Assembly: GCF_035514885.1 (NCBI RefSeq)
Contig: NZ_DATJCH010000013.1
Location: forward strand, 39,480 to 103,479
DNA length: 64,000 bases
Direction of reading: 5' to 3'
From: Albibacterium sp035514885
GTDB lineage: Bacteria > Bacteroidota > Bacteroidia > Sphingobacteriales > Sphingobacteriaceae
Shown: piece by piece, positions 8,699-16,282 of the stretch
How the letters are laid out: every line of letters begins with the position of its first letter
Position numbering within the stretch: position 1 is the first letter of the stretch
Position numbers and translations under genes: made by a program
Notes under the pieces: model-generated
The model's input: only the letters and a program-made list of their open reading frames with translations
The model's database searches: none
Told to the model about the DNA's origin: nothing

Positions 8699-9106
8699 AT
8701 GAACAATACAAGGTTTGCAACGATCATACATATCCTAACTATTTTGGCTACAAAAATGGGAGAATGGTTAAACTCTGAATGGATTGCAGGCAGCATTAAT
8801 ATCAACCCCGTTATCGTAAGAAAGGAACTGAGCATCTTACAGGAGCAAGGCTGGGTAATTAGTCGAAAAGGCAAAGAAGGTGGCTTTATGTTGAATACTT
8901 CTAGCGAAAACATTACACTAGCAGAACTTTACAAAGTAGTAAAAAATTCAGATATACTTGGAAAAAAGAATCAGAACCCAAATTCTAAATGTCCCATTGG
9001 CAAAGACATAAATAAGGAATTAGACACCTTATTCAATGAAACAGATGAACTAGTACTTGCTTCACTTCAAACAAAAACTTTAAAAAGCTTTATAGAACAA
9101 TTTTAA
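8699..9106 (+). CDS. Rrf2-family transcriptional regulator
   Basis: This 135-residue DNA-binding protein has the Rrf2 winged helix: RFATIIHILTILA at the start, then SEWIAGSININPVIVRKELSILQ as the recognition region, and GKEGGFML as the wing. It has only one cysteine (C98 in SKCPIGKDI). The three-Cys iron-sulfur ligand set of IscR/NsrR is therefore absent. The protein resembles the YwnA/CymR-like branch, which senses thiol state or a ligand. Two matching operators flank the gene, one over its own promoter and one before the quinone reductase 47 nt downstream. That reductase is the likely target. The chosen ATG preserves the conserved N-terminal helix. Confidence 0.88.
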   Translation: MNNTRFATIIHILTILATKMGEWLNSEWIAGSININPVIVRKELSILQEQGWVISRKGKEGGFMLNTSSENITLAELYKVVKNSDILGKKNQNPNSKCPIGKDINKELDTLFNETDELVLASLQTKTLKSFIEQF

Positions 9107-9124
9107 TATTTTTTTCACATTAAA

Positions 9125-9143
9125 TGTAACAACATTTATTACA
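9125..9143. promoter_or_regulatory. Second Rrf2-type operator, before the QorB-like gene
   Basis: TGTAA (9125-9129), a 9-nt spacer, and TTACA (9139-9143) repeat the core of the operator at 8647-8671 with the same spacing. It ends 10 nt before the start codon at 9154, a position where a bound regulator would block transcription. Confidence 0.55.
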
Positions 9144-9153
9144 AATACAATTC

Positions 9154-9999
9154 ATGAAAATAGGTATCACAGGAGCTACAGGACAACTAGGTCGTTTGGT
9201 AGTAGAAAAATTAAAACAAAAAACTAATTCAGAAAACTTAATAGCCCTAGTGCGCTCACCAGCAAAAGCTGCTGATCTAGGAATTGAAGCACGGGCATTC
9301 GATTATTCAAAACCAGAAACATTAACTGCCCCCTTACAAGGAATTGATTATTTATTGTTGATTTCTGGTGCCGAACTAGGTAAACGTAAAACACAGCACG
9401 AGAATGTTATTAAAGCTGCACTGGCAGCTAATATAAAATTGATCGTTTACACTAGCATGCTATATGCCGATACTTCTTCTTTAAGCCTCGCACCAGAGCA
9501 TCTGGCAACAGAGGATCTATTGAAAGCTTCTGGAATTCCTTATACTATTTTAAGGAATGGTTGGTACACAGAAAATTACCAGAACTCCATATCCGGAGCT
9601 ATAGACGCAGGTGCATTTATTGGAAGTGCTGGAGAAGGAAAGATATCTTCAGCTTCAAGGGAAGATTATGCTGAAGCTGCGGCAGTAGTTCTAACAAGCG
9701 AAGGACATCAAGGAAAAACATACGAACTGGCAGGCGATGAGTCTTTTACACTAAAAGACTTGGCTGCCGAAATATCACGCCAAACAGGAAAAGATATTCC
9801 TTATAACAATCTTCCTGAAGAAGAATATGCTGGAATCTTAAAATCAGCAGGCTTACCAGAAGGCCTTGCGCAATCTATTGCCAGCTGGGATATCGGTGCT
9901 TCAAAAGGAGACTTATTCAATGACAGTAAAGTACTTTCCAAATTAATCGGACATCCTACAACTCCATTTAATGATACAGTAAAGAAAGCTCTGTTATAG
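9154..9999 (+). CDS. qorB: NAD(P)H:quinone oxidoreductase, QorB-like (NmrA/SDR family)
   Basis: This 281-residue atypical short-chain dehydrogenase has the Rossmann motif GATGQLGRLVVEKL at the N-terminus. The segments IALVRSPAKA, LLLISGAELGKR, LRNGWYTENY and the C-terminal DVG/DIGASKGDLF...LIGHPTTP closely follow E. coli QorB (YtfG) as I recall it, including the length. QorB reduces quinones with NADPH in the cytosol. The gene sits alone after an Rrf2 regulator and shares its operator, so induction by quinone or thiol stress is inferred. Assignment to the QorB/NmrA family is firm; the natural substrate is not shown by sequence. Confidence 0.85.
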   Translation: MKIGITGATGQLGRLVVEKLKQKTNSENLIALVRSPAKAADLGIEARAFDYSKPETLTAPLQGIDYLLLISGAELGKRKTQHENVIKAALAANIKLIVYTSMLYADTSSLSLAPEHLATEDLLKASGIPYTILRNGWYTENYQNSISGAIDAGAFIGSAGEGKISSASREDYAEAAAVVLTSEGHQGKTYELAGDESFTLKDLAAEISRQTGKDIPYNNLPEEEYAGILKSAGLPEGLAQSIASWDIGASKGDLFNDSKVLSKLIGHPTTPFNDTVKKALL

Positions 10000-10102
10000 G
10001 TTATGACCTAAAAAAAATCAATACTTCTTACAAATAGTATAGTAATATAGGCTAAGACACGTAGCTACCTATAAGGAAGGCATCGTTTTATTCCGTTCTG
10101 CC

Positions 10103-10205
10103 CAAACAGGGGTCAAACAGGGGTCAAACAGGGACCAAACAGGGGCAAGACTCGCACATTATGCCTGATTGAACCCTGTTTGGTTCGCGTTTGATTCGCC
10201 TTTAA
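10103..10205. repeat. Palindromic array of 11-bp phased units (4 direct + 4 inverted)
   Basis: Four tandem 11-bp units start at 10103, 10114, 10125 and 10136: two are CAAACAGGGGT, the others end in GGGAC and GGGGC. After a 15-nt gap, four units of opposite sense follow with the same 11-nt phase at 10162, 10173, 10184 and 10195; the best is ACCCTGTTTGG and the others are degenerate. The whole array can fold back on itself. It lies between convergent genes, just before the hairpin at 10214. A second array of the same design, with a different unit sequence, lies at 63755-63863. Confidence 0.8.
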
Positions 10206-10213
10206 TATTTGTT

Positions 10214-10264
10214 CATTACAAAGAAAGCCCTTACTCTTTTAGAGCAAGGGCTTTCTTTGTAATG
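10214..10264. terminator. Long bidirectional terminator hairpin
   Basis: The arms CATTACAAAGAAAGCCCTT and its exact complement pair over 19 bp, then one mismatch and 4 more pairs close a 3-nt loop. It lies between qorB (plus) and the MBL hydrolase (minus), so it can serve both. The core ACAAAGAAAGCC also occurs in the hairpin at 62571-62624. Confidence 0.8.
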
Positions 10265-10297
10265 CTTAGTTTATTGATTAAGTTAAATAAAAACTCA

Positions 10298-11194
10298 TTA
10301 GCTAGTTAATTCCTCATAAGCAGCTTGAAGGCTTCGCTGAATACCATCGCCTTTCCATTCCTGAGCACCCGAAACCGACTGAATTTTCAGGATTTCTTCT
10401 AAACTTTGACCGTCCTTAATTTTACTTTCAACCATGGCAAGCAAAGATTCTAAGTAATTCTGGAAAGCTTTTATATCTGCTTTGCTGCCAGTGTATTTCT
10501 CAGGATCCAGACTATGACCAAAGACAAATAGAGTATCATTATCGAATTGGTCCATTGCCTTCTGCAAAACAGTTATCCAACTTTTAATATTTGCACCTGC
10601 CGAGCGGTCTATAAACGGAAAGCGGCGGTTAAAAACCAAATCTCCTGTATGCACAATATTTGCATTTTGAAAATGGATCATGGCATCACCATTGGTATGT
10701 CCGGGCCCAAAATAATGAGCTTTTATAAGTTCGTCACTTGTCTTTAATTCCCAACTATCTGTAAAAACGGTATCAGGAAATAGCTGTTGTGCCTCACTAC
10801 CTTGAGCGGTTGCAGTGGCTTTCTGATTGATCAGCGAATTATTATGTGCTACAACATTTCCAACAATACCTTTAAAAGCAATATTTCCTGCTGTATGATC
10901 GCCGTGATGATGAGTATTGATTAAATGCGTGAATGATTTCGCACCTAATTTCTTTAACTCACTAATTACATGGGGTGCTGTGTCTGGAAATTGTGCATCA
11001 ACAACAACAAATCCGTCCGCAGAATTCAGCCATCCAATGGTACCGCCTCTTTCGGTAAAAGCACCAACATTGTTTCTTAAAGCTTTAAATTTATAAGTAG
11101 GCTCTTGCAATAAAGAAGCAAAAGAGCTTTGTCTGTTCATAGTTAATAAGCCCAGAGCCAAACCTGAGGTTGTAAGAAAATTTCTCCTTTTCAT
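10298..11194 (-). CDS. Secreted MBL-fold metallo-hydrolase
   Basis: This 298-residue protein starts with KRRNFLTTSGLALGLL, a probable Tat-type export signal (twin Arg, then a hydrophobic stretch). The mature part is a metallo-beta-lactamase fold: HHHGDH (THHHGDHTAGN) binds zinc, followed by FGPGHTNGD and a later GHS. It therefore acts as a zinc hydrolase in the periplasm. Substrate is unknown; the family includes beta-lactamases, lactonases and thioesterases, and sequence alone does not decide. It is a single gene, 57 nt downstream of dnaX on the same strand, and ends at the shared terminator. Confidence 0.88.
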   Translation of the reverse strand: MKRRNFLTTSGLALGLLTMNRQSSFASLLQEPTYKFKALRNNVGAFTERGGTIGWLNSADGFVVVDAQFPDTAPHVISELKKLGAKSFTHLINTHHHGDHTAGNIAFKGIVGNVVAHNNSLINQKATATAQGSEAQQLFPDTVFTDSWELKTSDELIKAHYFGPGHTNGDAMIHFQNANIVHTGDLVFNRRFPFIDRSAGANIKSWITVLQKAMDQFDNDTLFVFGHSLDPEKYTGSKADIKAFQNYLESLLAMVESKIKDGQSLEEILKIQSVSGAQEWKGDGIQRSLQAAYEELTS

Positions 11195-11251
11195 AGTATT
11201 TTATAATCAGTATGTTAATAAGAGCATATAACAAAAATACGCTTATTAGGT

Positions 11252-12994
11252 TTATTCAAAACCCAAATTAAATTCTTTTCTGAATTGGTCTAACAAAGGA
11301 TTTTTAGAAAGCATCGCTTGGTATTTCTCTGTATCAGTAACAGGCTTTCTTATGATATCGGTCTTTTGCAGTACAGGAATCAGATCAATTTTAAAGTTTT
11401 TAAGCTTTTGTCTCAAATAGTTTAACAAATCAATCTTAGATTCTATGAGAAGTTGCTGTTGCAATTGGTTTTCAATTATGACAGCTACCTGATGGTCGTC
11501 CTGAAGTGCAGGGGCGTTGGCAGTCATCAAGATATATAAATTGATCTTATTCTCAGCTTTTGCTTGCTCGGCAAAATTCTTCCAATACAACAAAAAGTCC
11601 TGTTCTTCAAATGGCTCTTCAGTATTTCCTTGAATATATTCGGGATCTTTTTTATAATCTACCTTCTTTTCTTCAAAAACAGCATTGAGGTTAGGAATAT
11701 GTGCATTAATGGCTATGTCACCAAACTTGGGTAACACCAGTTTTGGCTTTGGACTTACAGGCACCTCTTCTTTAGAGACTTCCTTTTGAACTTCTTTGAC
11801 CTTCGGTGTTTCTCTATTTACTAATGGCTTGGTGTCTTTAGTTTTTTTTTTAATCTCCTGAGATTGCTCAGTTGGCAGGGGCATTTTAGTGAGCTGGATA
11901 GCTGCAGCTATATGACACATCTTGAGCAGGGCTATCTCTACCTGTAGTCGCTGATTGCGGCTTGTTTTATATTGAATTTCGCATTGATTGGCAATATTCA
12001 ATCCTGAGAGTAGCAAGCCCTGACTGATCTTTTCAGCTTGATTTAAATAGCGTTCTTTAATGGATCTACTAACTTCAAGCAACTTAATAGTTTGAATATC
12101 TTTCGCTACCAACAGGTTTCTGAAATGACTCGCTAAACCTGAGATAAAGTGGCTTCCGTCGAAACCATTGGACAGTATTTCATCAAACAGGACCAGGCAC
12201 TTGGAGCTATCTTCTTCCTGTATGGCTTGAGTAATTTTGAAATAATAATCATAATCAAGAACGTTTAAGTTATCGATTACGGCTTGGTAGCTTAGATTTT
12301 TATTGGAGAAACTTACCAGTTGATCAAACATAGATAGAGCATCCCTTAAACCTCCGTCTGATTTTTGCGCGATAAGGTGAAGACCATCCTGATCAAAAGC
12401 CACCCCTTCCTTTTCTGCAATGTATTGCAAATGGTTGGCTATATCTTCTACTCGTATTCTATTAAAATCAAAAATCTGACAACGTGATAGGATGGTCGGC
12501 AAGATTTTATGCTTCTCAGTTGTTGCCAAGATAAATTTAGCATAAGAAGGCGGTTCTTCCAATGTTTTCAAGAATGCATTGAAAGCCTGAGCCGAAAGCA
12601 TATGAACCTCATCTATGATATATACTTTGTATTTCCCTGCTTGCGGTGGGATACGAACCTGCTCTATCAGACTTCGAATATCTTCGACTGAATTATTAGA
12701 AGCCGCATCTAGTTCATGAACATTAAAGGAATTTCCATTCTGGAAAGCTAGGCAACTATCACATTCACCACAGGCTTCAACCTCAGATGTTAGGTTCTGA
12801 CAATTAATTGTTTTAGCTAAAATACGTGCACAAGTAGTCTTCCCTACCCCTCTTGGCCCACAAAATAAAAAGGCTTGTGCAAGTTGATTATTCTTAATTG
12901 CATTTTTTAGCGTACCGGTTATATGTAGTTGTCCAACAATGGTTTCGAATGTTGCCGGGCGGTATTTTCTTGCTGAAACAATAAAGCTATCCAT
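11252..12994 (-). CDS. dnaX: DNA polymerase III subunit gamma/tau
   Basis: DnaX is the clamp-loader ATPase of the replicase. The N-terminal segment FIVSARKYRPATFETIVGQ, Walker A GPRGVGKTT, the zinc-binding cysteines (C-x8-C-x2-C after NC) and Walker B DEVHML are all present, followed by LEEPP and the arginine-finger SRC. The middle, about residues 380-450, is Lys/Glu/Pro-rich linker and the C-terminal ~130 residues are the tau-type domain. I start at the ATG at 12994 (MDSFIVSARKY). A GTG two codons upstream is possible. The length of 580 aa is typical for Bacteroidota. I see no obvious slippery site for a short gamma form, but did not search exhaustively. Confidence 0.95.
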   Translation of the reverse strand: MDSFIVSARKYRPATFETIVGQLHITGTLKNAIKNNQLAQAFLFCGPRGVGKTTCARILAKTINCQNLTSEVEACGECDSCLAFQNGNSFNVHELDAASNNSVEDIRSLIEQVRIPPQAGKYKVYIIDEVHMLSAQAFNAFLKTLEEPPSYAKFILATTEKHKILPTILSRCQIFDFNRIRVEDIANHLQYIAEKEGVAFDQDGLHLIAQKSDGGLRDALSMFDQLVSFSNKNLSYQAVIDNLNVLDYDYYFKITQAIQEEDSSKCLVLFDEILSNGFDGSHFISGLASHFRNLLVAKDIQTIKLLEVSRSIKERYLNQAEKISQGLLLSGLNIANQCEIQYKTSRNQRLQVEIALLKMCHIAAAIQLTKMPLPTEQSQEIKKKTKDTKPLVNRETPKVKEVQKEVSKEEVPVSPKPKLVLPKFGDIAINAHIPNLNAVFEEKKVDYKKDPEYIQGNTEEPFEEQDFLLYWKNFAEQAKAENKINLYILMTANAPALQDDHQVAVIIENQLQQQLLIESKIDLLNYLRQKLKNFKIDLIPVLQKTDIIRKPVTDTEKYQAMLSKNPLLDQFRKEFNLGFE

Positions 12995-13144
12995 TGCCAC
13001 GAAGATACAGCATAATAGTGTAAACTTGAAAGCCTGGGCTTGAAAAAAAGAAAGAGAATAGCAAATTAAACAAAATCCTTATTTTAGCGTTTAGTTAAAA
13101 CATAAATAACCACATTCGCCAAACGAGTATTAAATAAATATAAA

Positions 13145-13732
13145 ATGAAAATCTTAAGAACTTCTTTTCTTGCTCTTATCGTATTAAGTGTAGTTGCATG
13201 CAATAACCAGCAAACCACTGATTCTGATACTTCAATGAATGACAGTATTGCGAATTCTAATAATAATCCGCCATCCCGTGATTTGAGCACGGAAGTGCCT
13301 GAAACTAATTTAGAAAACAGCAAGCTAACATTTACAGAAACCAATACTCAGTTGAAACTGCAGTTACCTAATAATGATATTTTTGAAGAAGGGACAGCCA
13401 TCATCAAAGATGGCGAACAAGCTACTTTAGAGGAAGCCTATAAAACTATCAATGAGCGCGGAGTTGGTAAAGTTTTAATTACCGGAAATAGCGGCAGAGA
13501 AGGAGACGTAGCTGCTAATACCAAACTATCTTCAGAACGTGCCATAGCTGTAGTTAAATGGATGAATGATAAAGGTCTTAAAAAGGATATTTCATTAAGT
13601 CCACAAGGAGCTGGAGATAGATTTCCGATGGTTTCTTACCAACTTACTGATGGGAGTCCTAATCCACAGGCGAACGAATTAAACGACCGTATTGAAATAA
13701 CTTTCAGGAAATCACAACTCGCAACAGAATAA
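13145..13732 (+). CDS. OmpA-domain lipoprotein
   Basis: This 195-residue protein has a lipoprotein signal (lipobox VVAC, Cys19 after FLALIVLSVVA). A low-complexity N, S, T, D linker follows, then an OmpA-like peptidoglycan-binding domain from about residue 75. In that domain TKLSSERAIAVVKWMNDKGL, GAGDRFPMVSY and NDRIEITFRK match the conserved OmpA/MotB core, including the Arg that binds diaminopimelate. It probably anchors the outer membrane to the wall. It stands alone between dnaX (divergent) and the rpsF operon. Confidence 0.85.
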   Translation: MKILRTSFLALIVLSVVACNNQQTTDSDTSMNDSIANSNNNPPSRDLSTEVPETNLENSKLTFTETNTQLKLQLPNNDIFEEGTAIIKDGEQATLEEAYKTINERGVGKVLITGNSGREGDVAANTKLSSERAIAVVKWMNDKGLKKDISLSPQGAGDRFPMVSYQLTDGSPNPQANELNDRIEITFRKSQLATE

Positions 13733-13743
13733 TTACTAGCTTG

Positions 13744-13774
13744 TTGTATTTTAGAAAATTTCATTGTACTTTTG
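13744..13774 (+). promoter_or_regulatory. Promoter of the rpsF-rpsR-rplI operon
   Basis: TTG at 13744-13746, a 20-nt spacer, and TACTTTTG at 13767-13774 match the Bacteroidota consensus exactly. The mRNA leader is about 40 nt and contains a small hairpin, CCACT-TAG-AGTGG (13779-13791). Confidence 0.7.
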
Positions 13775-13820
13775 CATCCCACTTAGAGTGGAATAAAAAT
13801 TTATTAATTTAAACTGAACA

Positions 13821-14180
13821 ATGCAACAGTACGAAACCGTGATCATTCTTACCCCGTTGTTATCAGATGAAGTAGCTAAAGAAACTATTGAAAAATTTAG
13901 CAACTTTTTAACTGAAAACGGAGCCGAAATTATCCACAACGATAATTGGGGTTTGAAAAAATTAGCGTATCCGATTGAGAAGAAATCAACCGGATTCTAT
14001 CACCTAATTGAATTTAAGGCTCCAGGTGAAATTATAAGCAAACTGGAACTTCAGTATAAGCGTGACGAGCGTATTATGCGTTTCCTTACTATTGCTTTAG
14101 ATAAACATGCAATTGCCTACAACGAGAAAAAACGTAGTGGTGCATTTAACAAGAAACCTAAAACTGAGGAGGCAAAATAA
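13821..14180 (+). CDS. rpsF: 30S ribosomal protein bS6
   Basis: This 119-residue protein carries the bS6 pattern: YETVIILTPLLSD at the start, NWGLKKLAYPIEKKSTGFYHLIEF in the middle, and RDERIMRFLTIALDKHA. The C-terminal tail is basic and then acidic (TEEAK). bS6 pairs with bS18 on the 30S platform. The start lacks a Shine-Dalgarno sequence, which is usual for this phylum. The last codons (Glu-Glu-Ala) create the GAGGAGG that serves rpsR, and the stop overlaps the rpsR ATG by 1 nt. Confidence 0.97.
   Translation: MQQYETVIILTPLLSDEVAKETIEKFSNFLTENGAEIIHNDNWGLKKLAYPIEKKSTGFYHLIEFKAPGEIISKLELQYKRDERIMRFLTIALDKHAIAYNEKKRSGAFNKKPKTEEAK
14166..14172 (+). promoter_or_regulatory. Strong Shine-Dalgarno sequence for rpsR
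   Basis: GAGGAGG lies 7 nt before the rpsR ATG, inside the last codons of rpsF. Most starts in this window have no such sequence, so this one is unusual. Confidence 0.7.
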
Positions 14181-14446
14181 TGGCGAAAGAACAAAAAATT
14201 CAATACGTTACAGCTCCTAAGGTGGACGATAACCGTAAAAAGTATTGCCGTTTTAAAAAGAATGGTATTAAATACATCGATTACAAAGACGCTAACTTTT
14301 TATTGAAGTTTATTAACGAACAAGGTAAACTTTTACCTAGACGTTTGACTGGAACTTCTTTGAAATTTCAACGTAAAGTGGCTCAAGCTGTTAAACGTGC
14401 ACGTCACATTGGTTTATTACCTTATGTTGCAGATTCATTAAAATAA
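14180..14446 (+). CDS. rpsR: 30S ribosomal protein bS18
   Basis: This 88-residue protein has the bS18 core: CRFKKNGIKYIDYKDANFLLKFI, then GKLLPRRLTGTSLKFQRKVAQAVKRARHIGLLPY. bS18 binds bS6 on the 30S platform. In Bacteroidota ribosomes bS18, bS6 and bS21 are known to cover the 3' end of 16S rRNA, which explains why Shine-Dalgarno use is rare. The start overlaps the rpsF stop by 1 nt and is preceded by a strong GAGGAGG, an exception discussed in the findings. Confidence 0.97.
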   Translation: MAKEQKIQYVTAPKVDDNRKKYCRFKKNGIKYIDYKDANFLLKFINEQGKLLPRRLTGTSLKFQRKVAQAVKRARHIGLLPYVADSLK

Positions 14447-14448
14447 AC

Positions 14449-14454
14449 GGAGGT
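14449..14454 (+). promoter_or_regulatory. Strong Shine-Dalgarno sequence for rplI
   Basis: GGAGGT lies 8 nt before the rplI ATG, in the 16-nt gap after rpsR. It is a full match to the anti-Shine-Dalgarno core. Confidence 0.7.
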
Positions 14455-14462
14455 AAAGAAAC

Positions 14463-14906
14463 ATGGAAATTATTTTAAAACAAGATATTAAAAAGCTCGG
14501 TGAGAAAGATGATATTGTTTCAGTAAAACCAGGATATGGTCGTAACTACCTGATACCTCAAGGTTTTGCTGCATTAGCAACATCTTCTGCCAAGAAAGTT
14601 TTGGCTGAGAATATTAAACAAGCTCAGTTTAAACAAGATAAAATTAAACAAGATGCTGAAGCATTAGCTGGCAAACTTGAATCTGTAAAATTAACCATTG
14701 GTGCTAAAGCTGGCGAGAGTGGTAAGATTTTCGGTTCGGTTAATACCATCCAAATTGCAGATGCTCTTAAAAAACAAGGCTTCGAAGTTGATCGTCGTCG
14801 TATTACTTTTGAAGAAGAGCCAAAATTCGTTGGTGAATTTGTAGCTAACCTTAACTTACACAAAGAGGTTAAAGTTCAGGTTCCTTTTGAAGTAATTGCT
14901 GAATAA
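14463..14906 (+). CDS. rplI: 50S ribosomal protein bL9
   Basis: This 147-residue protein shows the bL9 N-domain (MEIILKQDIKKLGEKDDIVSVKPGYGRNYLIPQGFA), the long connecting helix and the C-domain with AGESGKIFGSVN and DRRRITFEE. bL9 lies at the base of the L1 stalk and helps keep the reading frame. It is the last gene of the rpsF operon and is followed 17 nt later by a clear intrinsic terminator. Confidence 0.97.
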   Translation: MEIILKQDIKKLGEKDDIVSVKPGYGRNYLIPQGFAALATSSAKKVLAENIKQAQFKQDKIKQDAEALAGKLESVKLTIGAKAGESGKIFGSVNTIQIADALKKQGFEVDRRRITFEEEPKFVGEFVANLNLHKEVKVQVPFEVIAE

Positions 14907-14923
14907 TTTAATCAGTAAAAAAC

Positions 14924-14958
14924 AAAAAAAGGCTATCCAACTGGGTAGCCTTTTTTTT
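14924..14958 (+). terminator. Intrinsic terminator of the rpsF operon
   Basis: A7, GGCTATCC, loop AACT, GGGTAGCC, T8: an 8-bp stem with one G-T pair, extended by A/T pairing and followed by a run of eight T. The T-run touches the region just before mtgA. Confidence 0.9.
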
Positions 14959-14971
14959 GAAACAATCTTTT

Positions 14972-15688
14972 ATGGCTATTAAGCGCACATCTAAAAAAAA
15001 GAAGCCAGCGAGTAAAAAGAAAAAGATTTTATACTTTTTCTTTCGATTGGCAATTTATTTTATCGCATTTAGCATTGCTTGGGTTTTAATATATCGTTTT
15101 ATCAATCCACCGGTAACCTGGTTAATGATACAGCGTAATTTAGAGAACAGTGAGGTTCCTGAAAAGGTCATAAAACGTAAATGGATCAATTACGAAGATA
15201 TTTCAACTAATTTAAAATTAGCCGTTGTTGCAAGTGAAGATGCCCGGTTTATGCAACACAGTGGTTTTGATGCAAAAGCTATTAATCAAGCCTTCCAAAG
15301 AAACCGGTCAGGCAATTCTATTCGAGGTGGTAGTACCATCAGCCAGCAAACTGCAAAAAATGTTTTCCTTTGGCCGCATCGTTCCTGGCTAAGAAAGGGA
15401 TTTGAAACCTGGTTCACAATCTTAATAGAAGCCTTGTGGGGTAAAGAACGTATACTAGAAGTTTATTTAAACATTATCGAAATGGGCCCTGGTATATATG
15501 GTGCAGAATCAGCTACTCAATTTTACTATGGTAAACCTGCTGTTAGTTTAACAAAACGTCAAGCAGCACTATTAGCTGCAATCTTGCCTAATCCACGGGT
15601 TTGGTCGCCAAATAGACCGACCAGATTTATTAATCGCAAGACCAATACGATCTTGCGATATATGCCTTACAGCAAAATCCCTGAATAG
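14972..15688 (+). CDS. mtgA: Monofunctional peptidoglycan glycosyltransferase
   Basis: This GT51 enzyme polymerises lipid II into glycan strands at the outer face of the inner membrane. A Lys-rich cytoplasmic start is followed by one membrane helix (about residues 22-43), then the GT51 motifs: ASEDARFMQHSGFD with the catalytic Glu, RGGSTISQQTAKN, KERILEVYLNIIEMG and AALLAAILPNPRVWSP. No transpeptidase domain is present and the length (238 aa) is usual for MtgA. I chose the ATG at 14972. A TTG at 14957 lies within the terminator T-run and is unlikely. It is convergent with the next gene, with a 30-nt gap. Confidence 0.95.
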   Translation: MAIKRTSKKKKPASKKKKILYFFFRLAIYFIAFSIAWVLIYRFINPPVTWLMIQRNLENSEVPEKVIKRKWINYEDISTNLKLAVVASEDARFMQHSGFDAKAINQAFQRNRSGNSIRGGSTISQQTAKNVFLWPHRSWLRKGFETWFTILIEALWGKERILEVYLNIIEMGPGIYGAESATQFYYGKPAVSLTKRQAALLAAILPNPRVWSPNRPTRFINRKTNTILRYMPYSKIPE

Positions 15689-15718
15689 AAGATTTATTCA
15701 ACATAGAGAGCAGCTAGA

Positions 15719-16183
15719 TTAAGCCGGAAGCTGGAAAACCTTAGCATGCCAGCTTTCTTTCATTGGCACCTCCCACCGGGCGGCTAGCTCTTCACTATTG
15801 CTTACTGTATTATCAAAAACAATGGTATTTTCATTTACTTCTCCCCTTTCAATCAGATTTTCAAATACAGATCTGGGAGCAACTTTGATTGCATCTGCTT
15901 GACGATAGGCAATCAACATTCTATCAAACAACTCAATATTCAGCTCACTTTGTATTTCTTTTAAAAGCCTTACTGATTTATCGATTGAACAGCCTGTTGC
16001 TGCAGCTACTTCTTCGTCTAAAAAAAGAATAATGAATCGATTATATCTCACCTCTGCATGTGCAGCAAGTTGTTTTCCATGTGCTTTCCATTGTTCAGTA
16101 AACCCAGATAGCTTTTTGATGATTTGCTCACTTTCCTGAGTTGTTAGTTCAAGATTCGATTGATATATCCAAATGCGTTCCAT
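15719..16183 (-). CDS. Conserved Bacteroidota protein of unknown function
   Basis: This 154-residue cytosolic protein has no signal or membrane helix. The segments MERIWIYQSNLELT, WKAHGKQLAA, IILFLDEEVAAATGCSIDKSV and LFDRMLIAYR are familiar from a family found across Bacteroidota that is often labelled ABC transporter ATPase in databases. I see no Walker A, Walker B or ABC signature, so that label looks wrong. The conserved Cys in ATGCSIDKS could be functional. The gene is alone, between mtgA (convergent) and amt (same strand, 99 nt upstream). Function unknown. Confidence 0.8.
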   Translation of the reverse strand: MERIWIYQSNLELTTQESEQIIKKLSGFTEQWKAHGKQLAAHAEVRYNRFIILFLDEEVAAATGCSIDKSVRLLKEIQSELNIELFDRMLIAYRQADAIKVAPRSVFENLIERGEVNENTIVFDNTVSNSEELAARWEVPMKESWHAKVFQLPA

Positions 16184-16282
16184 TCTATTTTCCTTTATAC
16201 AAACTTAATAATTTAATAAGGTGGATTACCGGCAGCTGGCTATCTTTTTATTTTTTTAACAATTGACAGACTTAAGAAGATA

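Noticed and set aside
8602..8913. 103-codon minus-strand ORF over the Rrf2 gene
   Set aside because: It runs antisense through the promoter, operator and N-terminus of a clear Rrf2 regulator.
10103..10146. Possible short CRISPR array
   Set aside because: The units are 11 bp with no spacers, and the second half is inverted. No cas genes are near.
13775..13820. S6:S18-binding leader RNA motif before rpsF
   Set aside because: Only a 5-bp hairpin is visible. I could not find the CCG-containing bulge expected for the known motif.
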